Counted from the first letter of the stretch, positions 51,266 to 59,971 are shown. The stretch is DNA of 64,000 nt from Bdellovibrio sp. GT3 (GCF_037996765.1 NZ_JBBNAD010000004.1:310001-374000); one strand, 5' to 3'. Notes: generated by a model from the sequence alone, not told the origin. A program made the numbers and translations.

Positions 51266-51350
51266 AAGGTGCCAGGTCCTAGTTTTCATAAAAGGTGCCA
51301 GGTCCTAGTTTTTATCGCAGAGTGATAAGAACTAGGACCTGGCACCTTTT
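51264..51350. repeat. three copies of the AGGTGCCAGGTCCTA repeat forming a long hairpin
   Basis: Two direct copies (51264-51286, 51290-51313) and one inverted copy (51330-51350). Copy 2 and the inverted copy pair over about 20 bp, extended by TTATC/GATAA, making a strong hairpin between convergent genes. It likely serves as a terminator for both. Confidence 0.85.
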
Positions 51351-52263
51351 AATTTTCTACTTCAATTCCTAAAACATTCTCAATGGTCTTATCGTAGCGA
51401 TCTTTCTTTTTGGGCTTACCAGCTCCAGAGTCCTTACGGACTTGGGCGACGTCGACAGAGAATGCTCTGAATACGTCAGCCGTTTTGTCTGCGGCACTCA
51501 CTTGGAAGTGATATTCTTTGTCCTTGCAGTAAGCGGTTAATTTAACCATTTCGCTTAGCTTATTGGCCGAGTTGATCTGAACTTCAGAAATATTAAGAGT
51601 CGTGATTTTTGTTTCCAGGACCGAGTCCGGCTCGCCCTGGATGTTTTCAATGGCGCAGGGGAAAGTGATGATCAGAGGTGTCTTTTCACGCAATGCCAAT
51701 GTATTTGCCGCTGCAGGCGCCGCCGGTGAAGTCTGTGGGAACTCCAATTTTGTGATCATAAGTCCCCACGGGTTTTCCAGTGTTCTTTCGGTGCTTTCGA
51801 TTTTAAGGGAGGCATTAACGTAGAGTGTGTTCACACGTCCCGGAGCTTCGCTGATCTGCACTGCCAGAAGGGCGGAGTAATGGCTGCGATCGGTTTGATT
51901 CAGCGTCAGTAGAGTGCTTTTTTGGTTCAGGGATTTGCTTTGGATTTTATCGCGCAGGCGTTGGATTTCCTGAATTCGTTTTTCGCGCAACTCCGGCGCC
52001 ATCAAAAAGGTCAAAGAAGTTTGCGACTGCCAAAAATTATTGGAATCGTAAGTGAAGTATCTTTCCAGGTACTGGCGCAGGAACGTGCCTTTTTCCATCT
52101 CGGTAAGCTGGATTGTTTGCGGTTGGGTATTATCGACACCGGCCATGTCCGTGGTGATGGCGACGACTCTGGGATTTGATTTTAATTGCCAGTAAAGGAC
52201 GCTCACCACTGAGGCCCAGATAACACTCGCTGCAAATAAAATCTGCCAGAGATGTTTTTTCAT
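51349..52263 (-). CDS. TraE/VirB8-like membrane-anchored protein
   Basis: 304 residues: short cytoplasmic N terminus, one TM (~8-27), and a periplasmic domain. The stretch 'TFLRQYLERYFTYDSNNFWQSQTSLTFLMAPELREKRIQEI' (~60-100) resembles the periplasmic domain of TraE/VirB8 type IV secretion proteins. Gly/Lys-rich C-terminal tail. It is paired with a glycine-zipper lipoprotein (52263-52727) by a one-base overlap, similar to a TraE/TraV-type pair. The other type IV genes are absent here, so the assignment is tentative. Confidence 0.5.
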   Translation of the reverse strand: MKKHLWQILFAASVIWASVVSVLYWQLKSNPRVVAITTDMAGVDNTQPQTIQLTEMEKGTFLRQYLERYFTYDSNNFWQSQTSLTFLMAPELREKRIQEIQRLRDKIQSKSLNQKSTLLTLNQTDRSHYSALLAVQISEAPGRVNTLYVNASLKIESTERTLENPWGLMITKLEFPQTSPAAPAAANTLALREKTPLIITFPCAIENIQGEPDSVLETKITTLNISEVQINSANKLSEMVKLTAYCKDKEYHFQVSAADKTADVFRAFSVDVAQVRKDSGAGKPKKKDRYDKTIENVLGIEVEN

Positions 52264-52727
52264 TACTGGCCCTTTTCAAGGGGCAGAATTTCAATCATTT
52301 GATCGCGGTGATATTTCTTATTAGGTCCGTCGTCGACCCATTGGTCGATTTTGTATAGACGGATCTGCGCTTTGCCGCTTTGGAAGTAGCGCTTGTCGGC
52401 GCTGCCTTTGGTTTCTTTTAAAAGCGTGGCCGTGCCACTTTGGAAGAAGTCCAACTGCGCCTTCAGTTTGTCGTTTTCCATCTTGGCCATGTCGAGCTCT
52501 TTGTTGTCATCAAAGTACATGTTGGCAGCAACAGCGGCGATAACTCCCACGATACCACCCCAGTACATGGCATGAAGCTCCGGGCGTTCGTCGTCAGGTG
52601 CAGTCGCAGCTCCGGCAATGGCACCGACGCCCACACCGGTCAGTGTCGTTGCAAGTCGACTTTTTTGATTAGTGGCACAGGCGGAAAAGAGAAAGCATAA
52701 ACTCAGCAGCAAACAGGATTTTTTCAT
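52263..52727 (-). CDS. glycine-zipper lipoprotein (TraV-like?)
   Basis: 154 residues. Lipobox FSAC; a Gly/Ala-rich zipper region (~28-48, 'TLTGVGVGAIAGAATAP') and a TM-like segment (~55-73), then a helical Lys-rich domain with 'KLKAQLDFFQSGTATLLKE'. Glycine-zipper lipoproteins sit in the outer membrane. Coupled to the TraE-like gene. Function unknown. Confidence 0.65.
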   Translation of the reverse strand: MKKSCLLLSLCFLFSACATNQKSRLATTLTGVGVGAIAGAATAPDDERPELHAMYWGGIVGVIAAVAANMYFDDNKELDMAKMENDKLKAQLDFFQSGTATLLKETKGSADKRYFQSGKAQIRLYKIDQWVDDGPNKKYHRDQMIEILPLEKGQ

Positions 52728-52770
52728 ACCATAATGCTAAGGATGTTTAGGTCTGGAGGAAAGTAAAAAA

Positions 52771-52811
52771 ACAAAGGCCGCTTAAGTTTCCCTTAAGCGG
52801 CCTTTGTTTTT
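52771..52811. terminator. bidirectional terminator
   Basis: 16-bp perfect stem: ACAAAGGCCGCTTAAG 52771-52786 with CTTAAGCGGCCTTTGT 52792-52807. Confidence 0.9.
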
Positions 52812-52830
52812 ATAAAGATAAATTTACGGA

Positions 52831-53826
52831 TTACAGTTTTTGGATGATAGCGTCTGTGAAGGACTGAGTTGTCCCTTTACCGCCCAAGTCACCAGTGCGA
52901 GCGTTGATATCAGACAAAGCTGCGATCAAAGCCTTCATGATAGAGTCAGCTTTAGCGCCTTCACCCACGTGTTGCAGCATCATCACTGCAGATTGAAGCA
53001 AAGCTGTTGGATTGGCTTTGTTTTGACCAGCGATATCTGGTGCGGAACCGTGAACGGCTTCAAAGATAGCTGCTTTTTCACCGATATTGGCACCTGGGAC
53101 AACGCCCAATCCACCAACAAGGCCTGCGCAAAGATCAGAAAGAATATCGCCGTACAGGTTCTCAGTAACAATTACGTCGAATTGCTGTGGGCGAGTCACT
53201 AGCTGCATGCAGGCGTTATCAACGATAACATCTTTCGTTTGGATGTTTGGATACTGCCAGCCAACTTCCTGAGCGACTTTCAAGAACAAGCCGTCAGACA
53301 TTTTCATGATGTTGGCTTTATGAACGATCGCCACTTGTTTGCGACCGGTTTTTTGAGCCAGGTCATAAGCGTAGCGCGCGATTCTTTCAGAGCCACGGCG
53401 AGTGATGCGTTTGATGCTCTCCGCAGTGTTTTCATCAACCATGCGCTCGATACCAGCGTAAAGGTCCTCAGTATTTTCACGCACGATCGTCAAATTAACG
53501 TCAGAAGCGACACACTGAACGCCGGGAAGGGAGCGAACTGGTCTGACATTGGCGTAAAGGTCAAATTTTTGTCTCATCGTCACGTTGATGGACTTGTGGC
53601 CACCGCCCACTGGAGTGGTCGTAGGTCCCTTGATCGCCAATTTGTTTTTGTTGATGGAATCAATGGTGTTTTGAGGAAGAAGGTCGCCCAATTTAGCCAA
53701 AGCGATTTCGCCGGCTTGGTGCTCTTCATACTCAAATGGAGCATGAACGTGTTTAAGCACGCGGATTACTTGGGACATGATTTCAGGGCCAATGCCATCA
53801 CCAGGGATTACAGTCAGTTTCATCAT
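52831..53826 (-). CDS. NAD-dependent isocitrate dehydrogenase
   Basis: 331 residues of the IDH/IPMDH family, the short NAD type. Signatures: 'IPGDGIGPEI', 'HKSINVTMRQKFDLYANVRPVRS', 'IVRENTEDLYAG', 'VHKANIMKMSDG' (catalytic Tyr/Lys region), 'DNACMQLV' and 'ENLYGDILSD'. IPMDH or homoisocitrate dehydrogenase is the main alternative. It would convert isocitrate to 2-oxoglutarate in the TCA cycle. GAAAGG ribosome site. Confidence 0.85.
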   Translation of the reverse strand: MMKLTVIPGDGIGPEIMSQVIRVLKHVHAPFEYEEHQAGEIALAKLGDLLPQNTIDSINKNKLAIKGPTTTPVGGGHKSINVTMRQKFDLYANVRPVRSLPGVQCVASDVNLTIVRENTEDLYAGIERMVDENTAESIKRITRRGSERIARYAYDLAQKTGRKQVAIVHKANIMKMSDGLFLKVAQEVGWQYPNIQTKDVIVDNACMQLVTRPQQFDVIVTENLYGDILSDLCAGLVGGLGVVPGANIGEKAAIFEAVHGSAPDIAGQNKANPTALLQSAVMMLQHVGEGAKADSIMKALIAALSDINARTGDLGGKGTTQSFTDAIIQKL

Positions 53827-54137
53827 AGTTTCGCCTTTCAGAATGAAACAGACTTATCAAGTTTGGGCTCAAACCTCAATAAATTGGTTTTAAAACTCCC
53901 CATTTGCGGCGACGGGGTGTCTAAAACTTTTACGACAAATAATCCAGTAAAAACAGATATTTAGCTCTGAAACCCGGGGTTGCCTGTGATCTGGACAGGG
54001 GAGTGCCTGTCTCACGCGCCGAATGCCGAAAACTGTAATTATTTAAAAACTATGGAATTTCAACGTGTTATCGGTGTCCCGTCGGTGGAGCAAGGTGGTC
54101 CTGACTTTGTAATAGGTAAGGTCAGGAGGACACGCTC
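53827..54137. other. 310-bp divergent intergenic region
   Basis: No gene. A short hairpin GACAGG/CCTGTC (53994-54011). Presumably carries the promoters of the divergent isocitrate dehydrogenase and metalloprotease genes, but no consensus was pinned down. Confidence 0.4.
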
Positions 54138-54770
54138 ATGTTCAGATATATTGGAGTTGCAGCACTTGTGGTTATGGCTTTGTTGTTAGAAGCCTGTGCT
54201 CCTAAGTCTCAGAGTGACTGTGGCTTTGTACAAAACGTTTATGGCGAGCGTGTTTCCTGGAAAGCTGACGTTCCAGTGACGATGTACTTGCATGACTCTG
54301 TTCCAAATGAATTTATTCCTGCTATCGTTAGTGCCGCTCAGACTTGGGAGCGTAAATCCGGTCGCAGACTCTTTAATATCGTAACGACTCCTCGAGTGAG
54401 TGGCCCCAATCAGCCCCGTACCGATGGTAAAAACGTCATCTATTTCATGAATACCTGGGAAACAGAAAAAGCCTCTGAGCAAGCCAGAACCACGATCCTG
54501 TGGACGGGTGATCAGATTCGCGAAACAGACATCCGTGTAAATGCCAAAGTTGACCCGGAAACCAGCAAGCCATTCTTTAGCTTCTATTGGAATCAGGGGA
54601 CGGGCTCTGGTGTGAATATCGAAGCTTTGATTTTGCACGAGATGGGACATGTTTTGGGACTCAAACATAATGACGACGGCGGATCTGTAATGGCGACGTA
54701 TTTGAAGAACAACGACGATCGCACGGAGCTGTCAGAGCAGGATACAACGGATCTGAAGTGCGAGTACTAG
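54138..54770 (+). CDS. matrixin-like metalloprotease lipoprotein
   Basis: 210 residues. Lipobox LEAC (~17-20) and zinc motif HEMGHVLGLKH (HExxHxxGxxH) with 'DGGSVMATYL' downstream carrying the Met-turn. Metzincin fold of the matrixin branch (M10). A pro-domain Cys switch is not seen. It would be an extracellular or periplasmic protease. AGGAGG ribosome site. Confidence 0.92.
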   Translation: MFRYIGVAALVVMALLLEACAPKSQSDCGFVQNVYGERVSWKADVPVTMYLHDSVPNEFIPAIVSAAQTWERKSGRRLFNIVTTPRVSGPNQPRTDGKNVIYFMNTWETEKASEQARTTILWTGDQIRETDIRVNAKVDPETSKPFFSFYWNQGTGSGVNIEALILHEMGHVLGLKHNDDGGSVMATYLKNNDDRTELSEQDTTDLKCEY

Positions 54771-54845
54771 TGACTCGGCTTGTAAAAGTTTTATGTAAGT
54801 TAATTTAAGTTGAGAAGTGATTTTTTAGAAATAGACTTTTATGTC

Positions 54846-54861
54846 GGCGCCTTGAAAGGCG
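54846..54861 (+). promoter_or_regulatory. leader hairpin
   Basis: GCGCCTT 54846-54852 pairs with AAGGCGC 54855-54861, about 10 bases ahead of the ribosome site of the small gene. Confidence 0.4.
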
Positions 54862-54881
54862 CACAGAATCAGGAGTTCGCG

Positions 54882-55124
54882 ATGAGAGTGATTGGAAAAA
54901 ACGAAACAGTACAAGTTCAAGAAACTGCGACTACTGAAGCATTCGTTGGATCATTTGCTCCGTCAGAAACTGTTTCTCATACAAGTTATCACGAACTTTC
55001 AGATAAACCTGTTCAGGAAGTCGATGCTATCAATCAATTGCATGCTAATCTTGAGATGCTTAATGATATGCAAACTAGATTTAGTTTTGTTATGCGCGAA
55101 GTGCGTTATCTTTTGAAGGCCTAA
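54882..55124 (+). CDS. small protein, unknown
   Basis: 80 residues, start ATG 54882 with AGGAG. Acidic N-terminal half, amphipathic C-terminal helix (VDAINQLHANLEMLNDMQTRFSFVMREVRYLL). The leader contains a perfect GCGCCTT/AAGGCGC hairpin (54846-54861) just upstream of the ribosome site, which could regulate translation. Confidence 0.65.
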   Translation: MRVIGKNETVQVQETATTEAFVGSFAPSETVSHTSYHELSDKPVQEVDAINQLHANLEMLNDMQTRFSFVMREVRYLLKA

Positions 55125-55237
55125 ACTCCGTTTAATTCACTCTGAGTAAATAAATACCTATTTTTATATGTCACCAAACACATGTTAGATGACATATAAG
55201 AAATTTTCGCATTTGATGTTCTCTAGAGGAGAACTCC

Positions 55238-55546
55238 ATGCAGGACATCATCAAGTCAAATTGTGCACACGTATGTATCCCCACTGGCGGACTTCATCCT
55301 GTTGTTCAACGCCAATTTCAAAAATGGGGGCTTACGAAGACCGAAGGTGACATCGGTTTGTTGCTATTGAAGGGACTGAGCTTGCGCGCTATTTCGCAAT
55401 CTCGTGGAACTTCAGAGACTACTGTTCGACAGCAAGCATTGATTCTATACAAGAAAGCAGCCGTAGAGGGACGTCATCAGTTAGCGGCATTTTTCCTGGA
55501 AGATCTTTTGAATCCGTGCCAAGTGCCGAAGTTCGAACTGTCATAA
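55238..55546 (+). CDS. LuxR-type HTH protein
   Basis: 102 residues, essentially a stand-alone LuxR/GerE helix-turn-helix (~30-95; 'LTKTEGDIGLLLLKGLSLRAISQSRGTSETTVRQQALILYKKAAV'). No sensor or receiver domain. Such orphan HTH proteins are usually DNA-binding regulators with unknown input. GGAG ribosome site. Confidence 0.85.
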   Translation: MQDIIKSNCAHVCIPTGGLHPVVQRQFQKWGLTKTEGDIGLLLLKGLSLRAISQSRGTSETTVRQQALILYKKAAVEGRHQLAAFFLEDLLNPCQVPKFELS

Positions 55547-55571
55547 GGGACCGCAAGGTCCCTTTTTTTTT
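55545..55571 (+). terminator. Rho-independent terminator
   Basis: AAGGGACC 55545-55552 with GGTCCCTT 55557-55564 and T-run. It overlaps the LuxR-type gene's stop. Confidence 0.9.
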
Positions 55572-55573
55572 GA

Positions 55574-56857
55574 TTAAGCTTTGCGGTTAAATCCCATGGA
55601 TGTCATTTTCGGAATCGTATAAACCACCCAGTCCCCATCGCGCTCGCGGGTCATGCCCTCGCTGACGATGGGTTTTTCGAATGCAAACTCCTCACGGAAT
55701 GTCTGGAAGCTGCTGCTGGTGGTTTTCTTGTTCTCATTTTCAATTTTATCTTTGAAAGAACGCTGGCCGGAAACAGTGGCGCGGTCATTTTGAACCGTCA
55801 CGCGCACGGAATCCTTTTCGTGCTCAGGGACGAAGGCTCTTAATACGTAATAGTCGGAAGTCTCCTGCATTTGGCTGCCACGATTTTCGACCTTATAAAA
55901 AGGATCGTGCTCTTTGCTTTCGTACTTGGCTGCCTGCTTGGAGAACTTTTCACGAGTCACCGCAAGTTCTTTTGCATACATATCCTCTTGGATATTCAAT
56001 GACTCTTTATTGGCTTCGTTGTTTTTCAAGTAAGTGCTTTGAAAATGCTGATTCTGAGTCTTCAGTTCCTTTTCATAAGCTTTCTTGTTTTGCATGACTC
56101 GTTGGCTGTACTGATTATTCAAATTCTTTTCTTTCGAATCCCAGTGCTTTTGTTGCTGCTCATAGTCCTTTTGGAACTCGGTCTCCGAACGGGTCAATTG
56201 CTTTTGTTGTTGTTCTTGTTGAATGGCGATTTTCTTTTCGCCAGTGGAGCGTTGTTTCGAGAAGTCCTCTTCCTGATTGGTGCGCAGTTTTGTCTGCGCA
56301 AGCTTGCCGCGCTCTATTTCATTTAATAGAGACTTCTCGTTTTGTTCATGGGCGCTATCCAGGCGCTTTTGGCCGAAGGTGTTTACCTCTCGGATGTCTT
56401 TATTGTAGCGCTCTTTGGATTTTTGGATTTCGCTGGCCGAACGCTCACTGATGCCGGCTATTTGTTTTTGAGCGTGATCCTGAGTGTCTTTGATTTTTTG
56501 ATTGGATTCCACTTGAACCGTTTCCAATTGTTCACGACGCTTGTTGCGAGTGTCAGTGACTTTTTGGTCGTAGTCTTTTTGCAGAGTTGCTGTGCGCGCG
56601 TTGTAGTTATCTGAAAGGGCAGCGCGCTTCTGGGCGGAATCCTCAACCATTTCCTTTTGGCGGTCGCGGATGTGATTGATCGCAGCCTCATTGGATTCGC
56701 GAACGGATTCCTTTTTATCGGCGTAGTATCCACGCAGGTCTTCAAGCTGACCTTCATTTTCCTTGGTGATCTGTTTCTTCTTACGATTGTGCTCGGTCTG
56801 AAGTTCAGACAGTTCGGCTTGATTGGATTTGCGTGTGGAATTGTCGATAGATGACAT
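55574..56857 (-). CDS. long coiled-coil protein with C-terminal Hsp20-like domain
   Basis: About 427 residues. Residues ~10-305 are an almost continuous, highly charged coiled coil (Lys/Glu/Gln-rich, many 'KDYxQ' and 'QQxKQL' runs). The last ~110 residues form a small heat-shock/alpha-crystallin-like domain: 'DYYVLRAFVPEHEKDSVRVTVQNDRATVSGQRSF' followed by 'FQTFREEFAFEKPIVSEGMTRERDGDWVVYTIPK', matching the beta-sandwich of Hsp20. I know of no common family with this fusion. ATG 56857 is chosen over GTG 56863. It may organise a scaffold or filament with chaperone heads (inference). Confidence 0.8.
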   Translation of the reverse strand: MSSIDNSTRKSNQAELSELQTEHNRKKKQITKENEGQLEDLRGYYADKKESVRESNEAAINHIRDRQKEMVEDSAQKRAALSDNYNARTATLQKDYDQKVTDTRNKRREQLETVQVESNQKIKDTQDHAQKQIAGISERSASEIQKSKERYNKDIREVNTFGQKRLDSAHEQNEKSLLNEIERGKLAQTKLRTNQEEDFSKQRSTGEKKIAIQQEQQQKQLTRSETEFQKDYEQQQKHWDSKEKNLNNQYSQRVMQNKKAYEKELKTQNQHFQSTYLKNNEANKESLNIQEDMYAKELAVTREKFSKQAAKYESKEHDPFYKVENRGSQMQETSDYYVLRAFVPEHEKDSVRVTVQNDRATVSGQRSFKDKIENENKKTTSSSFQTFREEFAFEKPIVSEGMTRERDGDWVVYTIPKMTSMGFNRKA

Positions 56858-56889
56858 ATCCACTAGTGTATCAAAAAGAGGCAGTGGTA

Positions 56890-57216
56890 CTAGGGTCCTG
56901 GGTTTTCTTCGGAGGGAATCTGGCCCTTAGGGTTGGGGCACAAGGGTTTCATGCCGCCAGTGCGGCCATAGCAGCGCCAGGTATCGATGTAGGTGATGGT
57001 TTCATCGGCTGCGACCGGGTAGAAGGCGCGATACTGTTCAGGATCCAAGGTGCTTTCAACCAGACGAAAGGCGGGTTCGGTGTTCTCGGAAGCGTCTTGT
57101 CCTTCCGAAGGCTTGGCGGAGGTGGAGATCTTCAATACGAAGACTCGATACTCAGCTTGTGCAAGCATCGGGATCAGGGAAAAAAAGAAAGCCGATAAGA
57201 GACGTCGATATTTCAC
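56890..57216 (-). CDS. small secreted protein, unknown
   Basis: 108 residues with signal peptide (~1-21). The mature protein has a pair of Cys near the C terminus (RCYGRTGGMKPLCPNP) that may form a disulphide loop, and a Pro-rich tail. It is separated by only ~30 bp from the coiled-coil/Hsp20 gene, so the two are likely one operon. Confidence 0.7.
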   Translation of the reverse strand: MKYRRLLSAFFFSLIPMLAQAEYRVFVLKISTSAKPSEGQDASENTEPAFRLVESTLDPEQYRAFYPVAADETITYIDTWRCYGRTGGMKPLCPNPKGQIPSEENPGP

Positions 57217-57409
57217 AATATCCCCTATCGGCTTTGCGGTGGGAAAACATGAAATCAGGATATCATCGGAATTCCGCGTTGCATTATTTTTCGGTGTTGA
57301 TGTCGATTTAGGACTCTAAGAGATCGACACAAAAATCAAGATCCCGGATTTGTCCTGAAATGTTGGGTAAATTGAATAGGAATTAAACACTTTCCCTCGA
57401 GAAAGTGTC

Positions 57410-57438
57410 ATAAAAAAACCGCTTAACTGGAAGCGGCT
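57410..57438 (-). terminator. Rho-independent terminator
   Basis: AACCGCTT 57417-57424 with AAGCGG 57431-57436; minus-strand U-tract 57412-57418. A second stem, ACACTTTC/GAAAGTGT, lies at 57387-57408. Confidence 0.75.
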
Positions 57439-57439
57439 T

Positions 57440-57754
57440 TTAGTGAGAGTGCTCGTGATTCGCGCGAACCGTATTTTCCACAATGTGAAAATAGGCGCGG
57501 ATCAGCATTTGATGGGAGTCTGAGTCCAAAGCCTGCAAATACGCCATTTTTTCAAAATAGGTTTTGCGCGCAATGAGCTCGGTCATCACGTCTTGGACCT
57601 TCTTCATCTTATCAAAGCTGTAGAAGTCCTTGTCGTCTGTGACTTCCTTCAGAGCCTTCGCGATGGTTGTGTTATCAAACAGAACATGAACACCCATTGC
57701 GGAGTGTGAGAGAAGTGCTTCCATTCGTTCAAGACTTGTCTCTTCAATATTCAC
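57440..57754 (-). CDS. small helical protein, unknown
   Basis: 104 residues from a GTG start at 57754, decided by AAGGAGG seven bases upstream; the ATG of the longer frame has no site. Helical and charged, with His residues near the C terminus (ANHEHSH). Not recognised. Confidence 0.65.
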   Translation of the reverse strand: MNIEETSLERMEALLSHSAMGVHVLFDNTTIAKALKEVTDDKDFYSFDKMKKVQDVMTELIARKTYFEKMAYLQALDSDSHQMLIRAYFHIVENTVRANHEHSH

Positions 57755-57937
57755 CAAGATCGCCTCCTTGCACCTTGGAAAAACCATTTAATGGCACAAC
57801 ATAATTTGAATGTTGGGGAAGAAAATGGAGAGTTGCAAGAGGAAAACGCATGGTCATGACGGGGCTTGTCGTGTCAGATTTTTTTCCTGTTGTTGGCAGG
57901 GTGGATTTCTCTCCATAATAGGCAATAAGGAGCCACG

Positions 57938-58795
57938 ATGGCCAAAGCTAAAACTCGTCCTGTTAAGTCAAAATCTATCACTGAAAAAGAATATATCGTC
58001 GTCGATGAAAAAGCCGGTCTGATTTTCGAAACCGAAAAGGACCTTTATGGCTACTTTGAAACAGCGATTAAAAAGTTTCAGGATGAGTATCAATCCTACC
58101 GCACACCGGATGATTTTACTGACGAAGAGCAAATGGCCCGGGAAAATTATTTGGAGTCCACATTGGATGATCCGGATGAAGTTTGGATGGATAGCGAGTC
58201 CATAGAAGATTACGCAGTTTACTATTTCATTCGTGAGTATGAAGAGGGTGCAACGGCCTTTAAGTACATTGCGATCGCGTACATGGTTGAAGAAGAAGAG
58301 TATCCCACTTTCGTTTTCATGCATTTCCCAACCCGTGACTCCAACGTTTGGCATCATTACCAAAAAGGTGAGATGGTTTACGACAGAAATTATGCCGAAG
58401 CTTCCGCAGGCGCCATCGAAGGTGATGCAATGCTTGAAGGTGATCCTTTGGCTGTGGGTCTTTATCAAGCGATGATGAAGGTGCGCACAGACAAGGACAT
58501 TGCGCAGGAGCAATTCCAGGACTACGCAGAATTACGTGAGGAAACGATCGAGTCCGCAGATGAAATCTGGAGAAAAACCGATACCGAAGGCCACGTGCTG
58601 GTGAGCTTCATCAAGGAGTTCCCGGATCACGAGACGAAGGATCTGGTTTATGTGGCCATCACCCAGGAAGACGACGAAACCAATGTTCACTCATTGCTGT
58701 TCTCGTTCCCGACGACGGATGAGGCTTTGGTGGATCGTTACCGACAAGGTGAAAACCTACAGGCCGAGGAAGTAAGCCAGGAATCTTCGCACTAA
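57938..58795 (+). CDS. acidic protein with duplicated domain (PBECR-like?)
   Basis: 285 residues, strongly acidic. Two similar units: 'LDDPDEVWMDSESIEDYAVYYFIREYEEG...YIAIAYMVEEEEYPTFVFMHFPT' (~77-130) and 'IESADEIWRKTDTEGHVLVSFIKEFPD...YVAITQEDDETNVHSLLFSFPTT' (~205-262), each ending in a 'HYQKGE' or 'RYRQGE' strand. The 'PDEVW' plus K/R-containing strands recall the PBECR nuclease-like family. A ribosome site (AAGGAG) precedes ATG 57938. The following MFS gene starts 4 bp after the stop. Confidence 0.75.
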   Translation: MAKAKTRPVKSKSITEKEYIVVDEKAGLIFETEKDLYGYFETAIKKFQDEYQSYRTPDDFTDEEQMARENYLESTLDDPDEVWMDSESIEDYAVYYFIREYEEGATAFKYIAIAYMVEEEEYPTFVFMHFPTRDSNVWHHYQKGEMVYDRNYAEASAGAIEGDAMLEGDPLAVGLYQAMMKVRTDKDIAQEQFQDYAELREETIESADEIWRKTDTEGHVLVSFIKEFPDHETKDLVYVAITQEDDETNVHSLLFSFPTTDEALVDRYRQGENLQAEEVSQESSH

Positions 58796-58799
58796 TCCG

Positions 58800-59969
58800 A
58801 TGATCTGGCCTTACATTATTCTGTCCTATATCAGTCTGTTCGTTTTTGGCCTGAGCGACAATGTGCGCGGGCCACTATTTCCTGAAATTATGAAAGAGTT
58901 TGCGGTGAACGACTCCATGGGATCATGGATGTTCGCCCTGAGTTCTATTTCAGGGTTTCTTGCCAGCTATCTGGCGCGCTTTCTGCTTCGCCGCTTTGAT
59001 CGCCTTAGTGTTTTGCGCAGCGGGGCGATTGCATTGATTTTTTCTTTGATAGGTCTGGCGACGGCTCCGCACTTTTATGTTTTTCTGTTTTTCTCTCTGA
59101 CATTCGGGATGAGTCTTGGGATTGTGGGATTGATTCCCAACGTATTGGTGCCGTTGGGCTCAAGCGAAAATCGCAAGCAACAGCTGCTTTCGGGCCTGCA
59201 CGCGATGTATGGGGTGGCAAGTTTCTGCTCGCCCTTGATTGCAGCTTCTGTGGAGCATGTGACCGGCAGCTGGCGCTGGACATTCGGGATTATCACGGTG
59301 GTGCCGTTGGGATTGTTGCTTTATACATTCCACGGCAGTCATGAAAATCTTCATAAAAAGGCCGAGTTTGTTCCGGAAAATCATAAACTAAACAAAGCAC
59401 GCAATTTCAAGCCCCAGATGTTTTTGGCGTTTATGGTCAGCTTCTGCGTGTGTGCGGAAATCATGGTTTCGTCGCGATTGGCTTTGTTTATGAGACGGGT
59501 GATGAACTATGACATGGAGATGTCGGCCTTGTACGTCACTTACTTTTTTGTTGGTATGTTGATCGGCCGAACGTTGTTTGCATTGATTAAACTTCCATTT
59601 AGTTTACGTGTGCAGCTTTCGGGAGCAGTAGTGCTGAGTTCAATCTGTATTTATGCCGGAGTTCACTGGAATCCGATTTTTCTTCCGATCACGGGGTTTA
59701 CGGTGGCTCCATTTTATCCGCTGGCCATCACTTGGATCTCTTCTAAATTTCCCACAGACTTGGATTCGGCGGTTTCCTATATGATGGCAACAGACTCGAT
59801 GATGCTGGTTGGAATGCATTTGCTAGTGGGGTACTTGACGGATCTTAAAGGCATTGCCTTTGCCATGTTGCTGGGACCATTTTATTGTCTGCTGTCTTTT
59901 CTTCTTATCAACAGCTACGAGTACTTCTTTGAGCGACACAAACCTCAAGAGGATTCAAACATCGCCTAA
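58800..59969 (+). CDS. MFS transporter
   Basis: 389 residues, 12 TM segments. N terminus (LSYISLFVFGLSDNVRGPLFPEIMKEF) is typical of the FucP/fucose-like or YjjL-like MFS branch. Conserved 'SYLARFLLRRFDRLSVL' loop. It directly follows the acidic protein and lacks a strong ribosome site of its own, so it is likely translationally coupled. Substrate not predicted. Confidence 0.88.
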   Translation: MIWPYIILSYISLFVFGLSDNVRGPLFPEIMKEFAVNDSMGSWMFALSSISGFLASYLARFLLRRFDRLSVLRSGAIALIFSLIGLATAPHFYVFLFFSLTFGMSLGIVGLIPNVLVPLGSSENRKQQLLSGLHAMYGVASFCSPLIAASVEHVTGSWRWTFGIITVVPLGLLLYTFHGSHENLHKKAEFVPENHKLNKARNFKPQMFLAFMVSFCVCAEIMVSSRLALFMRRVMNYDMEMSALYVTYFFVGMLIGRTLFALIKLPFSLRVQLSGAVVLSSICIYAGVHWNPIFLPITGFTVAPFYPLAITWISSKFPTDLDSAVSYMMATDSMMLVGMHLLVGYLTDLKGIAFAMLLGPFYCLLSFLLINSYEYFFERHKPQEDSNIA

Positions 59970-59971
59970 AA

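Noticed and set aside
53980-54189. Small open frame overlapping the metalloprotease start
   Set aside because: Shadow of the real gene with a poor start; the lipoprotein frame from 54138 is preferred.
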